Positions 9,061-18,319 of a DNA stretch of 64,000 nt are shown piece by piece (position 1 is the stretch's first letter; each line of letters starts with the position of its first letter). The DNA lies in assembly GCF_000687915.1 (NCBI RefSeq), contig NZ_JHZY01000004.1, positions 2,180,001-2,244,000 of the forward strand. The letters are read 5' to 3'. The notes under the pieces are model-generated. The model was not told the origin of the DNA and ran no database searches. It saw only the letters and a list, made by a program, of their open reading frames with translations. Source of the DNA: Leeuwenhoekiella sp. MAR_2009_132. Its GTDB lineage: Bacteria; Bacteroidota; Bacteroidia; Flavobacteriales; Flavobacteriaceae. Made by a program: the position numbers and the translations under genes.

Positions 9061-10006
9061 GGTTTCTATCATTATAGCTACATACAATCGTTATGAATAT
9101 ATTATCGATACTTTACGCTCTATACAAAATCAAACATTTGAAAATTGGGAGTGTATTATCATAGATGATGGATCAACCGATACTACTGAGAAATTAGTGT
9201 GTGATTTTTTAAAATCTGATTCGCGTTTCAGTTATGAAATTCGACCAGCTCATATTCAAAAAGGAGCTAATGCCTGTCGCAATTACGGTTATAAAAGGTC
9301 TTGTGGAGATCTTATTAAGTTTTTTGATAGCGATGATCTTATGTTACTAAACCATCTAGAGGTTTTAGTTTCTGAAATTGAAGAAAATAACCTGGACTTT
9401 GCCGTTGGTGATTGTAGAAACTTTGATGAAAATAGTTTGTTAGAACGCCCTTATGAGATAGACCGCACAAATGCCGTTATGACCCCCCATCGCTTTGCTC
9501 TTTTTAATGTCGCCTGGATTACAAATGATTTACTTGTAAGGCGGGAATTTGCAGATCAATTACAGTTTGCAGAGGGGATACGTGATCAGGCGAGCGAATA
9601 TCAATATAATATTAAACTACTGTATCTCACTACAAACGGTAGCCTAGTAAATCAAATTTTGGCACATAGGAGGATACATAATGACGGTTTTGTTGTTAAA
9701 GCTCTTAAAAGACCAATTTGGTTTGATCAAATGAATGCAGAGTTGAAATTGACCACAATGTTATATCTAAAAGATATAGCTCCTGTTGAGAAACTAAAGT
9801 GGTTTTTATCGGGTCATATTCAGCTTAATTTTAAGTTGGCTTGCAAGCGTGTTTGGCCAGAAGCTCTCTTAATAACAACTTCTAAACTCATCAAGTATCA
9901 CGGATTATTAAAAGGATTACTGTATCCTGCTGCTATCATATTCGGCTATTTTATTGGAAGGGGTTATAATATTATAAAGTTTATACGGCAGTCTGATGGT
10001 CTATAA
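9050..10006 (+). CDS. GT2 family glycosyltransferase
   Basis: A 318-residue GT-A enzyme with VSIIIATYNRYEYIIDTL at the N-terminus, IIDDGSTD (38-45) and FFDSDD (91-96). The segment KGANACRNYG matches the broken GT2 at 21279 almost exactly, so the two are close relatives. A hydrophobic C-terminal stretch (GLLYPAAIIFGYFIGRG) may anchor it to the inner membrane. It overlaps its neighbours on both sides by 11 bases, so it is translated as part of the same transcript. Donor and acceptor sugars cannot be read from the sequence. Confidence 0.88.
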   Translation: MSTKVSIIIATYNRYEYIIDTLRSIQNQTFENWECIIIDDGSTDTTEKLVCDFLKSDSRFSYEIRPAHIQKGANACRNYGYKRSCGDLIKFFDSDDLMLLNHLEVLVSEIEENNLDFAVGDCRNFDENSLLERPYEIDRTNAVMTPHRFALFNVAWITNDLLVRREFADQLQFAEGIRDQASEYQYNIKLLYLTTNGSLVNQILAHRRIHNDGFVVKALKRPIWFDQMNAELKLTTMLYLKDIAPVEKLKWFLSGHIQLNFKLACKRVWPEALLITTSKLIKYHGLLKGLLYPAAIIFGYFIGRGYNIIKFIRQSDGL

Positions 10007-10013
10007 GGAGGGG

Positions 10014-10826
10014 ATGCATTTAATTCCTGTTAATGGGTTATGCAACCGTTTGCGTGCAATAGCTTCTGCGTATGTAATAACAAAGGATAATAATACCCAG
10101 CTTAATGTATACTGGGAAAAGAACGATGATGTTGGATGCAGTTATTCAGACCTATTTGATCCTATTCCGTTTTTTAATATTGAGGAATTGACAAAGCAAC
10201 CATATGTATATCGAGAGGGCTATAAATTAAATTTATATTTGCCAGATTTCTTGAGAAGAATTTTTGGTCAGCGCATTTGGTCAGCACACAAGGCAGAAGA
10301 AAATCTTAATAAAAACTTTGATTTCAAAATATTTTTTAGATCAAATAGCTGGGTGTGGATCAGCAGTTATAACATACTTTCAAAAAAAATACCTGCGGAC
10401 TATAGTATTTTTAAACCTAATAGTTCAGTAACTCTTAAATTAAATGAGCAGTTAAAACTTTTTAGTAGCTCAACTATTGGGATTCATATAAGAAGGACAG
10501 ATAATACAGCTTCTATAAAAAAAAGTCCTTTAAAAAAATTTGAAGAAAGAATACGAAATGAAATTGAAAAAGATCCAAACGTTTCATTTTTTTTGGCGAC
10601 AGACGATAAGTTCGTTATAGAAAAATTTAGAGCTCAATTTGGAAATAGAATTTTAACTCAAGGAACTGTATTAAATAGGAATAGTTTAGCGGGTATGGTA
10701 GAATCAGCTGTAGACCTCTTTTGCTTATCAAATACTAAAAAAATAATTGGTAGTTACTGGAGTTCATTTTCTACTGTTGCAAGTAAGCTAGGCAATATAC
10801 CTCTTGAAGTAATCATCGTAGATTAG
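10014..10826 (+). CDS. Fucosyltransferase-like glycosyltransferase (HxRRTD motif)
   Basis: About 270 residues, starting MHLIPVNGLCNRLRAIASA, which resembles the N-terminal glycine/arginine loop of the alpha-1,6/O-fucosyltransferase superfamily, and carrying GIHIRRTDN near residue 155, the HxRxTD motif that binds GDP-fucose in NodZ/FUT8 and O-FucT relatives. The frame is open from an ATG at 9996, but the ATG at 10014 follows a perfect AAGGAGG at 10004-10010 and begins at the conserved first strand, so I prefer it. GDP-fucose use is inferred from superfamily motifs only, and no GDP-fucose synthesis genes lie in this window. Confidence 0.72.
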   Translation: MHLIPVNGLCNRLRAIASAYVITKDNNTQLNVYWEKNDDVGCSYSDLFDPIPFFNIEELTKQPYVYREGYKLNLYLPDFLRRIFGQRIWSAHKAEENLNKNFDFKIFFRSNSWVWISSYNILSKKIPADYSIFKPNSSVTLKLNEQLKLFSSSTIGIHIRRTDNTASIKKSPLKKFEERIRNEIEKDPNVSFFLATDDKFVIEKFRAQFGNRILTQGTVLNRNSLAGMVESAVDLFCLSNTKKIIGSYWSSFSTVASKLGNIPLEVIIVD

Positions 10827-10862
10827 TCATAGTCTAAAACCGACTTTTATAAAATTTAGAAA

Positions 10863-11693
10863 TTGGAGTACATTTCAATAATAATTCCTTATTACAACGC
10901 AGGCGATTATATAGGGCGAGCCTTAAAATTTGCAAAATCTCAAAAGGATATATGTTCTGAAATAATAGTAATTGATGATGGTTCGAATGACCATAATAGT
11001 AATTTGTTAAAGGCGTATTCAAAAGAAATAGATCTTTTGATTGTTCAGAGAAATAAAGGTCAAGGAGCAGCAAGAAACCGAGGCATATCAAAATCAAAAT
11101 ATGATTATATACTCAATTGGGATGCAGATGATTATTTTGAAAGCGATTTTTGTAAAAAGGCAATCCAAGTGATCAAAAATGATAATAATGTCAAGTTGGT
11201 CACTTCCATAGGCAATAGAACAGACGGGAAAAAGTATAGTGAGAGGATTATACCTGCTGGAGGAACACTAAATAATTTTTTGTTTGATAACCAGGCCTTT
11301 GGAAGTGTATTGTTTAGAAAATTAGACTGGAGAACAGTTGATGGATATGATGAGGCTCCAGAACTAAGAGGTTTTGAAGACTGGGAGTTTTATATACGTT
11401 TACTTAAAGAGGGTGGGATTGCATATGTACTACATGAATGCCTATTCACCTATTTTAGACATTCAGAATCTACTACTTCAAAAATAAAAGATACGCGATA
11501 TGACAAAAGATTGTACATCTACAAAAAGCATCAAGAACTTTATAAATCAAACTTCTCCTCTTTAATGGAAGACACGTTTAAAAGACTCGAAGGTGAGCGT
11601 AAAAGCAGGTCAAAAATAATTGAAGGAATTGATTTTAGAGTTGGTCGTTTTATTTTAAAGCCTATACGTTTAATTAAGAGTTTATTTAATTGA
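10863..11693 (+). CDS. GT2 family glycosyltransferase
   Basis: A 276-residue GT-A enzyme: ISIIIPYYNAGDYIGRAL, VIDDGSND (37-44), KGQGAARNRGI and DADD (87-90), with GFEDWEFYIRLL in the acceptor region. The start is TTG at 10863; there is no ATG before the conserved first strand. It shares with the next gene the GFEDW(E/D)F signature and a C-terminal basic tail (RVGRFILKPIRLIK against RLGKAALRPIRFLRK), so the two probably arose by tandem duplication. It overlaps the next gene by four bases. Confidence 0.87.
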   Translation: MEYISIIIPYYNAGDYIGRALKFAKSQKDICSEIIVIDDGSNDHNSNLLKAYSKEIDLLIVQRNKGQGAARNRGISKSKYDYILNWDADDYFESDFCKKAIQVIKNDNNVKLVTSIGNRTDGKKYSERIIPAGGTLNNFLFDNQAFGSVLFRKLDWRTVDGYDEAPELRGFEDWEFYIRLLKEGGIAYVLHECLFTYFRHSESTTSKIKDTRYDKRLYIYKKHQELYKSNFSSLMEDTFKRLEGERKSRSKIIEGIDFRVGRFILKPIRLIKSLFN

Positions 11694-12556
11694 ATAATAA
11701 AAATAATACTTTTGTTTCAGCGATTATCCCGGCTTATAATGCAGTAAATCATTTAACTAGGGCAATAGATTCTTTATTAAACCAAAGTAAACCTTTATTA
11801 GAGATTATAATTGTTGACGATGGTTCAACGGATACAACCTTGCAAATAGCAAAAGAGTATGAGTCTAAGTATAAAATTATAAGAATCATTAGTCAAGAGA
11901 ATTTAGGGGTTTCTGCGGCTCGAAATGTTGCTATAAGAGAGTCTAAAGGTTTTTACATTTTAATGCTGGATTCTGATGATCTTTTCGCAGAAACCTTTGT
12001 AGAAAAAGCTATTCAACTAATAGAAATTGAAGGGTATGATGCGATTACTTGTGGAATAAATAAAATTGTAGGAAACAAAACTTTGTTTAAATGGATTCCT
12101 GACCAAAGTAAGATGAATAAAACCAATGTGCTTTTTGAGAATATTGCACCGGCTTGTTGTCTTTTTAAAAGAAATGTTTTTTATGAAATAGGGTTTTATG
12201 ATGAGAGCCTCAGAACAGGTTTTGAGGATTGGGATTTTAATATCCGATTTATATTTTCAGATTACCAATATGGAGTCATTGATGAGTATTTGTTCTCCTA
12301 CTTTAAAACAGAAAATTCAAGAAGTGTTTTAGCCAATTTGCATGAAAAAGAGATAAGAAAGTTATTGATAAAAAAATATAAAACGCATTATTCTAATTAC
12401 CTAGAAGAATTTTCTGATTACGCTATTGAGCAAAAATCTAAGATTTTTTTAGAAGTTCAAAAGACGAAAAATAGTAAAGAATATCGTCTGGGTAAAGCTG
12501 CTTTGAGGCCGATAAGGTTTTTAAGAAAGATAATCTGTACAATGATCAGTAAATGA
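11690..12556 (+). CDS. GT2 family glycosyltransferase
   Basis: A 288-residue GT-A enzyme with SAIIPAYNAVNHLTRAIDSL, IVDDGSTD (41-48), GVSAARNVAI and DSDD (94-97), then GFEDWDFNIRF. It begins with TTG at 11690, overlapping the stop of its upstream paralogue, and ends with ATGA shared with the next gene. The C-terminal tail RLGKAALRPIRFLRKI is basic and amphipathic, as in many monotopic GT2 enzymes. Sugar specificity cannot be read from the sequence. Confidence 0.87.
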   Translation: MNNKNNTFVSAIIPAYNAVNHLTRAIDSLLNQSKPLLEIIIVDDGSTDTTLQIAKEYESKYKIIRIISQENLGVSAARNVAIRESKGFYILMLDSDDLFAETFVEKAIQLIEIEGYDAITCGINKIVGNKTLFKWIPDQSKMNKTNVLFENIAPACCLFKRNVFYEIGFYDESLRTGFEDWDFNIRFIFSDYQYGVIDEYLFSYFKTENSRSVLANLHEKEIRKLLIKKYKTHYSNYLEEFSDYAIEQKSKIFLEVQKTKNSKEYRLGKAALRPIRFLRKIICTMISK

Positions 12557-13548
12557 AAGAATCACAACCTCTCATTTCTGTTCTTCTACCAGTCTACAAT
12601 GCTGCAAATTTCATTGCAGAAAGTATGCAAAGTATTCTCAATCAAACGCTAGATGATTTTGAACTTTTAATAATAGATGATTGCTCCACAGATAGTACGC
12701 AAAAAGTAATTGAGAGTTTTGAAGACTCACGTATTTTTCTTTATCGAAAGAAAATAAATAGCGGGTATACTGAAAGTTTAAACTGGGGTATTACTAATTC
12801 AAGAGGAAAATATATTGCAAGAATGGATGCAGATGACATTAGTCTGCCTACACGTTTTGAAAAACAAATACGTTTTTTGGAAGAAAATCCAGATGTAGCT
12901 ATTTGCGGCACAGATGCAAAAGTTATTGGGGGTGATTTAAAATTTAATTATCCCTCTTCTAACGAAGAAATTAAGATAAATCTTTTATTTGGCAGTTCTT
13001 TAGTTCACCCCACAATTATGGGAAGGCGAGAGATATTCTTAGAATATTCTTATGATACATCAAAAGAACCCGCAGAGGATTATGACTTATTTACGCGTCT
13101 CGCAGTTTCAGGGAAGAAAATGGCTAATATTCCTGAGTCTTTACTTGTATATCGTGTACACAGTAATCAGATTTCTCAGGTTCAAAATACTAAGCAAAAC
13201 AGCAGTGCTCAACAGAGTATGTTGAGAATGTTTAAGAAAATCCCATACGATAAAAATACGTTTAGTGACACTCAGGTTTTAGAAGCTATATGGCCTTCAG
13301 GGCAGCATACAACAGATAGATTATTTAAAAGTTTAGAATTTTATAAATGCATATATCACGAGAATGATTTTTATGAACGCGCAAAATTTCAGAAAAGAAT
13401 AGTGATAAAAAAAATGAATTATTTGAAGTTTCATTTAAATGGTAACCACTTAAAACCAACTGAGAGAATAATCTTATATCTGCATTTTATTAAAATAAGC
13501 CCCAGAAGAACATTTAAATATTTTTTAAAATTAAATGAAAAGAATTGA
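12553..13548 (+). CDS. GT2 family glycosyltransferase
   Basis: A 331-residue GT-A enzyme of the WcaA/SpsA-like type: ISVLLPVYNAANFIAESMQS, IIDDCSTDST (40-49), GYTESLNWGI and MDADD (91-95), followed by RFEKQIRFLEENPDVAICG and a HP-T-MGRREI region typical of family members that transfer hexoses or N-acetylhexosamines. The start codon overlaps the previous stop (ATGA) and the end overlaps the next gene by 14 bases. Donor sugar unknown. Confidence 0.88.
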   Translation: MKESQPLISVLLPVYNAANFIAESMQSILNQTLDDFELLIIDDCSTDSTQKVIESFEDSRIFLYRKKINSGYTESLNWGITNSRGKYIARMDADDISLPTRFEKQIRFLEENPDVAICGTDAKVIGGDLKFNYPSSNEEIKINLLFGSSLVHPTIMGRREIFLEYSYDTSKEPAEDYDLFTRLAVSGKKMANIPESLLVYRVHSNQISQVQNTKQNSSAQQSMLRMFKKIPYDKNTFSDTQVLEAIWPSGQHTTDRLFKSLEFYKCIYHENDFYERAKFQKRIVIKKMNYLKFHLNGNHLKPTERIILYLHFIKISPRRTFKYFLKLNEKN

Positions 13549-14356
13549 ATTAGTTTTAATTAAAACAGTCAACAAATTGCATTATATACGTGCAATTCAT
13601 GCCATTTCTGAAGTATGTGTTTTACATTTTTCTACTGAAAATGAAAAAAAACTAAAACCTTTGCTTTCTTTTTTTGGAATAGAATACAGTACAGAAACAC
13701 ATACAGGTTTTACCGATGTTTTAGATCTAATTACTGTTGATCACTCAAAGCCATTAACAAAAATAGGTGAGTTAGAAAGGCCATTAATTTTCGCCAATTC
13801 CCTAACAAATTTTCTGAAAAATAGTTGGCCTGAAGACAAAAATTTAAAATTTAGTTTTGTAGGTCTTTTTACAAAAGCAAGAAAGATTGTGCTATTAAAA
13901 TGGATTAAAAACCTTGATAGTTCAATTATCTACCCTTTTTATCTAAAATACAAGCCAGTTACAATAGCATTAAATTTATGCAATACCTTTACTAAGAAAA
14001 AGAGTCTGTTTTATATAAGTGCTTCTAAAAGAGGACGTGAGTTTCCTTCAAAATCTTTCGATTTAAATTATTTCAAAATTTTATTGAGATCAAAATTTGT
14101 TCTCTGCCCATCCGGTGATTTTGTGTGGACTTATCGATTTTATGAAAGTATTTTGTGCGGGGCGATTCCTGTTATTGAAGAATACTGTGAAGTATATGAA
14201 GGATATATATTCAAGTATTTTAACGATGATATTAACTCATTTCAATGGTCAGAAGAAATAGCCCTTTATAATTATAAACTATGCGTAAGTCAAATAACTG
14301 TTTCTCAGGAGGAATTATCTAACTTATTACTAAAAAATACAGGTTGTAATTTTTAA
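13535..14356 (+). CDS. Exostosin-like family protein
   Basis: A 273-residue protein whose only recognisable part is the C-terminal exostosin-like block: SKRGREFPSKSFDLNYFKIL, then LRSKFVLCPSGDFVWTYRFYE, then CGAIPVIEEY (about residues 165-230). This is the GT47-type donor-binding half; the N-terminal half is short and divergent. It overlaps the upstream GT2 gene by 14 bases and ends 7 bases before the pyruvyltransferase-like gene. It is probably a glycosyltransferase, but short for an exostosin-type enzyme, and I see no evidence for a particular sugar. Confidence 0.65.
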   Translation: MKRIELVLIKTVNKLHYIRAIHAISEVCVLHFSTENEKKLKPLLSFFGIEYSTETHTGFTDVLDLITVDHSKPLTKIGELERPLIFANSLTNFLKNSWPEDKNLKFSFVGLFTKARKIVLLKWIKNLDSSIIYPFYLKYKPVTIALNLCNTFTKKKSLFYISASKRGREFPSKSFDLNYFKILLRSKFVLCPSGDFVWTYRFYESILCGAIPVIEEYCEVYEGYIFKYFNDDINSFQWSEEIALYNYKLCVSQITVSQEELSNLLLKNTGCNF

Positions 14357-14363
14357 AGTATAA

Positions 14364-15248
14364 ATGATGGTTCACTTATATTGGTGGAGAAGCAGTACCA
14401 GTAATTTTAAAAATTTTGGGGATGAAGTAGGGCCCTATATATTGATAAAGCTTTTTAAAGCAAAAGTAAATTGGGTAGTTCATCCTTCAATGAGAAGATA
14501 CAAGTATTTTATTACACATTATCTAAGTGCTGGTAGTATTATTTCTGAAGCCAAAATGAATTCGGTAGTATGGGGTAGTGGAATTATGTTTGAAAATCAG
14601 GAAGTAAAAGATGCAAATTTTATTGCTGTCAGAGGGCCATTCACGAAGAGTCGACTGGAGTCTTTAGGATATTCAGTTCCTAATATTTTGGGAGATCCAG
14701 CACTATTACTTCCGCTTTGTTATAACCCTGTGTGTCAAAATGGTTTTGAGATTGGAGTAATACCGCACTATGTTGATTACGAAAGAGTTAATAAGGCTTT
14801 TTGTTATTCAAGTCAGGTTAAGGTAATTAACTTAAAAACAGATCAGATTGAAGAAGTTATTCGTCAGATAAAACAGTGTAGGCTAATACTAAGCTCTTCT
14901 CTACATGGGCTCATTGTGCCAAATGCGTATGGTATAACTGCGATTTGGGTAAAATTTTCAGATCACTTGGGAGGTGACGGTATCAAGTTTAAGGATTATC
15001 TAGCCACCGTTGGACTTGGTGATCAGACATATATCGATCTTCGAAATAGTAAGTTGGAATTAAACGAATTGACCAGCATAGTCAAACAGAGTCAAGATTT
15101 ATGGAGACCAAATATGGATGACGTAAAAAAATGTCAGGATGACTTGCTTCAAGCTGCACCTTGGTCAAAACCTTTCGCGTCCCAGGTGTTTTTTAATATA
15201 AAACACAAGATAAGGTTCATATATAAACTGATTAAGACTTATTTCTGA
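14364..15248 (+). CDS. Polysaccharide pyruvyltransferase-like protein
   Basis: A 294-residue protein of the polysaccharide pyruvyl transferase (CsaB/WcaK-like) family, which moves pyruvate from PEP to hydroxyls of a sugar to form a ketal. The family marks are NFGDEVGPYILIKLF near the N-terminus, the VVWGSGIMFE strand, VRGPFTKSRLESLGY with ILGDPALLLP, and the closing ILSSSLHGLIVPNAYG. A second ATG follows directly at 14367. It ends one base into the next GT2 gene. If active it would add negative charge to the polymer, but some family members are glycosyltransferase-like, so pyruvylation is inferred. Confidence 0.82.
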   Translation: MMVHLYWWRSSTSNFKNFGDEVGPYILIKLFKAKVNWVVHPSMRRYKYFITHYLSAGSIISEAKMNSVVWGSGIMFENQEVKDANFIAVRGPFTKSRLESLGYSVPNILGDPALLLPLCYNPVCQNGFEIGVIPHYVDYERVNKAFCYSSQVKVINLKTDQIEEVIRQIKQCRLILSSSLHGLIVPNAYGITAIWVKFSDHLGGDGIKFKDYLATVGLGDQTYIDLRNSKLELNELTSIVKQSQDLWRPNMDDVKKCQDDLLQAAPWSKPFASQVFFNIKHKIRFIYKLIKTYF

Positions 15249-16192
15249 TGAAGGAGACAGTTTATATAGTAATAGCAGCTTTCAATAGAGAAAGTTTGAT
15301 AAAGGAAACTTTACAAAGTATTAGCAATCAAACCTATTCTTATTTTAAATGTATAGTTGTTGATGATAATTCTACAGATTCGACAGCAGAAATTGTTAAA
15401 TATTTTGCAGATAGTGATATGAGGTTTAAGTACTACCTCAAACCACCTTCTTATGAACAGGGATTGCCGCAAACACGAAATTATGGCCTGGATATCGTTG
15501 AAAGCTACAATCCAAAATATGTTCAATTTTTTGACGATGATGATATAATGCATCCTCAAAAGTTAGAATTACAAATGAATGCTTTTAATCTTAATGATGA
15601 AGTAGCGCTTGTAAATTGTCAGTATAGCGGTTTCAGAGAGGTATCAAAAATTGATTTTGATAAAATAGATGATGAGATAAACGTAAGAACTGAAAACCCA
15701 GCAAAGGATTTCCTTTTTAAAAAAATTAAATTCCATTCTTGTGGGCCCATTTTTAAATGGGATTTAATCAAGAAGATGAGATTTGATCGAGAGCTTAAAT
15801 TTTTTGCTGAAGAAGAAGAATTCTATTTGAGAATGCTTTTCAAAGAAAATCCTGCTTATGATGCAATTCACAGACCCTTGTTCTATTACAGGCACCATTC
15901 TAAAAGTGTGACTGGGAATAACGATAACAGAATACAAAAAATAGGGACAACATTTATATTAGATCAAAAAATGTGGGATTTCTTTAGCGAGAATAATTTA
16001 GTAGATCGGGAATTAATAGCATATTACACGAAAAGATTCAGCATTGATTTTTATAATAAAGCCTATTTAAAAAAAATAGATACCTATCTAAAAATAGCAC
16101 CATCATATAGTGTGTTTTATAAAGCAAAAATTAGGATACTCCTGAAACTTTATTCTTTTTTAAGAAAAGTATTTTTTAAAATACTTCAATAA
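15248..16192 (+). CDS. GT2 family glycosyltransferase
   Basis: A 314-residue GT-A enzyme with TVYIVIAAFNRESLIKETLQ, VVDDNSTDST (38-47), QTRNYGLDIV and an unusual FFDDDDI (95-100) in place of the common DSDD. The acceptor-side region has the FAEEEEFYLRMLF segment. The protein ends in a basic hydrophobic helix (KIRILLKLYSFLRKVFFKIL) likely to lie on the membrane. The start overlaps the preceding stop, and 45 bases separate its end from the exostosin-like gene at 16238. Confidence 0.87.
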   Translation: MKETVYIVIAAFNRESLIKETLQSISNQTYSYFKCIVVDDNSTDSTAEIVKYFADSDMRFKYYLKPPSYEQGLPQTRNYGLDIVESYNPKYVQFFDDDDIMHPQKLELQMNAFNLNDEVALVNCQYSGFREVSKIDFDKIDDEINVRTENPAKDFLFKKIKFHSCGPIFKWDLIKKMRFDRELKFFAEEEEFYLRMLFKENPAYDAIHRPLFYYRHHSKSVTGNNDNRIQKIGTTFILDQKMWDFFSENNLVDRELIAYYTKRFSIDFYNKAYLKKIDTYLKIAPSYSVFYKAKIRILLKLYSFLRKVFFKILQ

Positions 16193-16237
16193 CTAGTTGT
16201 TTCTATTTAAACATCTAACTATATAAAGCTTCTAAAC

Positions 16238-17293
16238 ATGAAAATTTTTGATAGAATTTTATTTTCTACAAAAAAAGAATTAGCTCTTTTTAAAAAGTAT
16301 ATTCTTTTAAAAAGGAAAACCAAGAGGTTAGGGAGTAATGAAAAAACCGTTTTTATAAACATTTATAATCCAGATGATTATAAATTTTATCTATACAACT
16401 TTATTAAGTTTTTCTTAATTGAAGGTTATGTAGTTTACATACCTAATAGTTTATTTAATTTCAGAAAATTTAATAAACATATTTCTAATGTGTTTATAGA
16501 AAATTCAGTTGTATTGAAAAGTTTTCCTAAAGCAAATTTAGTATTTGATGATGGCAATTTAAGTGTTGATTATTTTAATGCTACAGCCAGGTTGCAGAAT
16601 AAAGGCTATTTTATTCCTATGTCTTCACATCCTCAAATGTATCAACAGAATCATTGGGATCGAAAATTAAATACCGAAAAATTATATACGAAAGCTATTT
16701 TGGTGGGGAACTTTAATGCTGATTATTATTCCCAAATAAACAGTACAAAATTTGATAGTATTCCCAGACATATTATTTACAACTATCTTTTAGAAAAGAA
16801 AATAGCTAAGACACTTAGTATTTCAAAAAATGTACTTAATGTTGGTCATGAAGTATTAAATTTTCCTTGTGTTTTTGTAGATAGAACAAAGAATGAAATA
16901 CCTCAAAAGCATTTAAGAAATTTTTTAAATAAATTCTATTTTTTTTTGGCAGCACCAGGAGTATTAATGCCTTTCTCGCATAATATCATTGAGGCAATGT
17001 CAGTAGGATCGATTCCTATTTTACAAAGAAATTATGCCAATCTATTTATGCCTGCTCTTTCACATAGAGTTAATTGCTTAATTTTTGATGATTTAAATCA
17101 ATTAGGCAATTTACTTTTAGAAATCGAATTTTTAGAACTTACGCCTATAAAACAAATGTCTAGAAATACCCAAAACTACTACAATCAGTTCCTAAGCCCT
17201 TCTGCTGTGGTTGAGCGTATTAAACTGGAATATAAAAATAAGAATACTTTTTACCTTTTGGGGGAGCTAAATAGTATTGAAAAAATGTCTTAA
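16238..17293 (+). CDS. Exostosin-like glycosyltransferase
   Basis: A 351-residue protein paralogous to the reverse-strand gene at 6838. Shared landmarks are NFIKFF, FIPMSSHPQMYQ, VGNFNADYYSQ, and the donor-site block FFLAAPGVLMPFSHNIIEAM followed by SVGSIPIL. The family fold is GT-B with an exostosin-like C-terminal domain. Two diverged copies in one locus suggest two related linkages or duplication followed by rearrangement, since one copy is inverted. The region is strongly AT-rich. The sugar substrate is unknown. Confidence 0.75.
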   Translation: MKIFDRILFSTKKELALFKKYILLKRKTKRLGSNEKTVFINIYNPDDYKFYLYNFIKFFLIEGYVVYIPNSLFNFRKFNKHISNVFIENSVVLKSFPKANLVFDDGNLSVDYFNATARLQNKGYFIPMSSHPQMYQQNHWDRKLNTEKLYTKAILVGNFNADYYSQINSTKFDSIPRHIIYNYLLEKKIAKTLSISKNVLNVGHEVLNFPCVFVDRTKNEIPQKHLRNFLNKFYFFLAAPGVLMPFSHNIIEAMSVGSIPILQRNYANLFMPALSHRVNCLIFDDLNQLGNLLLEIEFLELTPIKQMSRNTQNYYNQFLSPSAVVERIKLEYKNKNTFYLLGELNSIEKMS

Positions 17294-17328
17294 AGCAATA
17301 AAGGCAAACTTTTTAATTGGTTACTAAT

Positions 17329-18312
17329 ATGCGCAGAGGTTCAAATCCTGAAAAACTAAAAGGGAACACTTTAAAAAAATACTATCATCGAATTATAGTT
17401 ATAATTCATATTCCAAATCAAGAGGAAGATTATTATAAAGATCAATTGCCTGTTTTGCAGAAATGTTTAGATGGGTTATTTGCTACAATTAATAGGTCAA
17501 CATCTGTGGTGACAATAATTGATAATAATTCCTGCCAAGAGGTTAAAAATCTTTTGGATTCATATCAAAATAAAATTGAAAAATTAGTAAGATTAAGAGA
17601 GAATTTAGGTAAGGTCGCACCTATTCTTAACGAGGTAAGAGGCATTTTTGAACCCTTTGTTACGCTTATGGATTCTGATGTATTATTATTTAAAGGCTGG
17701 GAAAAAGCGGTTATTAATATATTCCAGAAATATAAATATGCAGGTGTTGTAGCACCACTGCCTTGTCCAAATCTGGCATTTTATAACAATTCAGCAGTAT
17801 TTGTTAAGAATTTTCTTTTTGGAAGATTGGGGTACGATAAAGTCGTTGACGATAAAGACTGTAAACTTTACCTAAAAGGTTTTAATAGTGATTATCTATT
17901 AAATAGAGCAAACAGGCAATATGACTGGAAAGAAAAAAGTTATTTTTTCAAGAATGATTCGTCTGTTATTATTGGAGCAGGTCACTTCGTAGCAACTTAC
18001 AGAACTAAACTATTTCATAAATATAACAATCAGCCTGAATATAAATTCAAAGGAGGTTATGAAGATGAATTTCTTGATAAGATAAGCGATAAACAAGGTT
18101 TTTATAGGTTATCTACAGCAAAAACTTATGCTTATCATATGGGAAATGTACTAGACAATTTTATAACTAACACTTTCAGTAGGTCAAATGATGACTATGT
18201 TGACGTTGAAGTATTAAAGCAGGCAAGTAGTTTTTCAGTTAAAAATAATTTTCATCCCTATAAGCTTGTAGATTTTCTATTTAGGGTTGTGAAAAAGGTG
18301 TATAAACTTTAG
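17329..18312 (+). CDS. GT2-like (GT-A fold) glycosyltransferase
   Basis: About 327 residues from the ATG at 17329; a TTG at 17317 would add four residues. The protein begins with a polar stretch before the first strand (RIIVIIHIPNQEED), then has TIIDNNSCQEVKN, LRENLGKVAPILNEV and the metal-site motif LMDSDVLLFKGWEKA, followed by GAGHFVATYRTKLF and GGYEDEFLDK. This layout is a GT-A transferase distinct from the plain GT2 enzymes around it. It lies 8 bases before the GT-B gene at 18320. Family membership is probable; the exact subfamily is not recognised. Confidence 0.75.
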   Translation: MRRGSNPEKLKGNTLKKYYHRIIVIIHIPNQEEDYYKDQLPVLQKCLDGLFATINRSTSVVTIIDNNSCQEVKNLLDSYQNKIEKLVRLRENLGKVAPILNEVRGIFEPFVTLMDSDVLLFKGWEKAVINIFQKYKYAGVVAPLPCPNLAFYNNSAVFVKNFLFGRLGYDKVVDDKDCKLYLKGFNSDYLLNRANRQYDWKEKSYFFKNDSSVIIGAGHFVATYRTKLFHKYNNQPEYKFKGGYEDEFLDKISDKQGFYRLSTAKTYAYHMGNVLDNFITNTFSRSNDDYVDVEVLKQASSFSVKNNFHPYKLVDFLFRVVKKVYKL

Positions 18313-18319
18313 CTCAAAT

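Noticed and set aside
10834..11097. 87-codon open frame on the - strand
   Set aside because: It lies opposite the GT2 gene at 10863 and has no recognisable motif; an antisense shadow.
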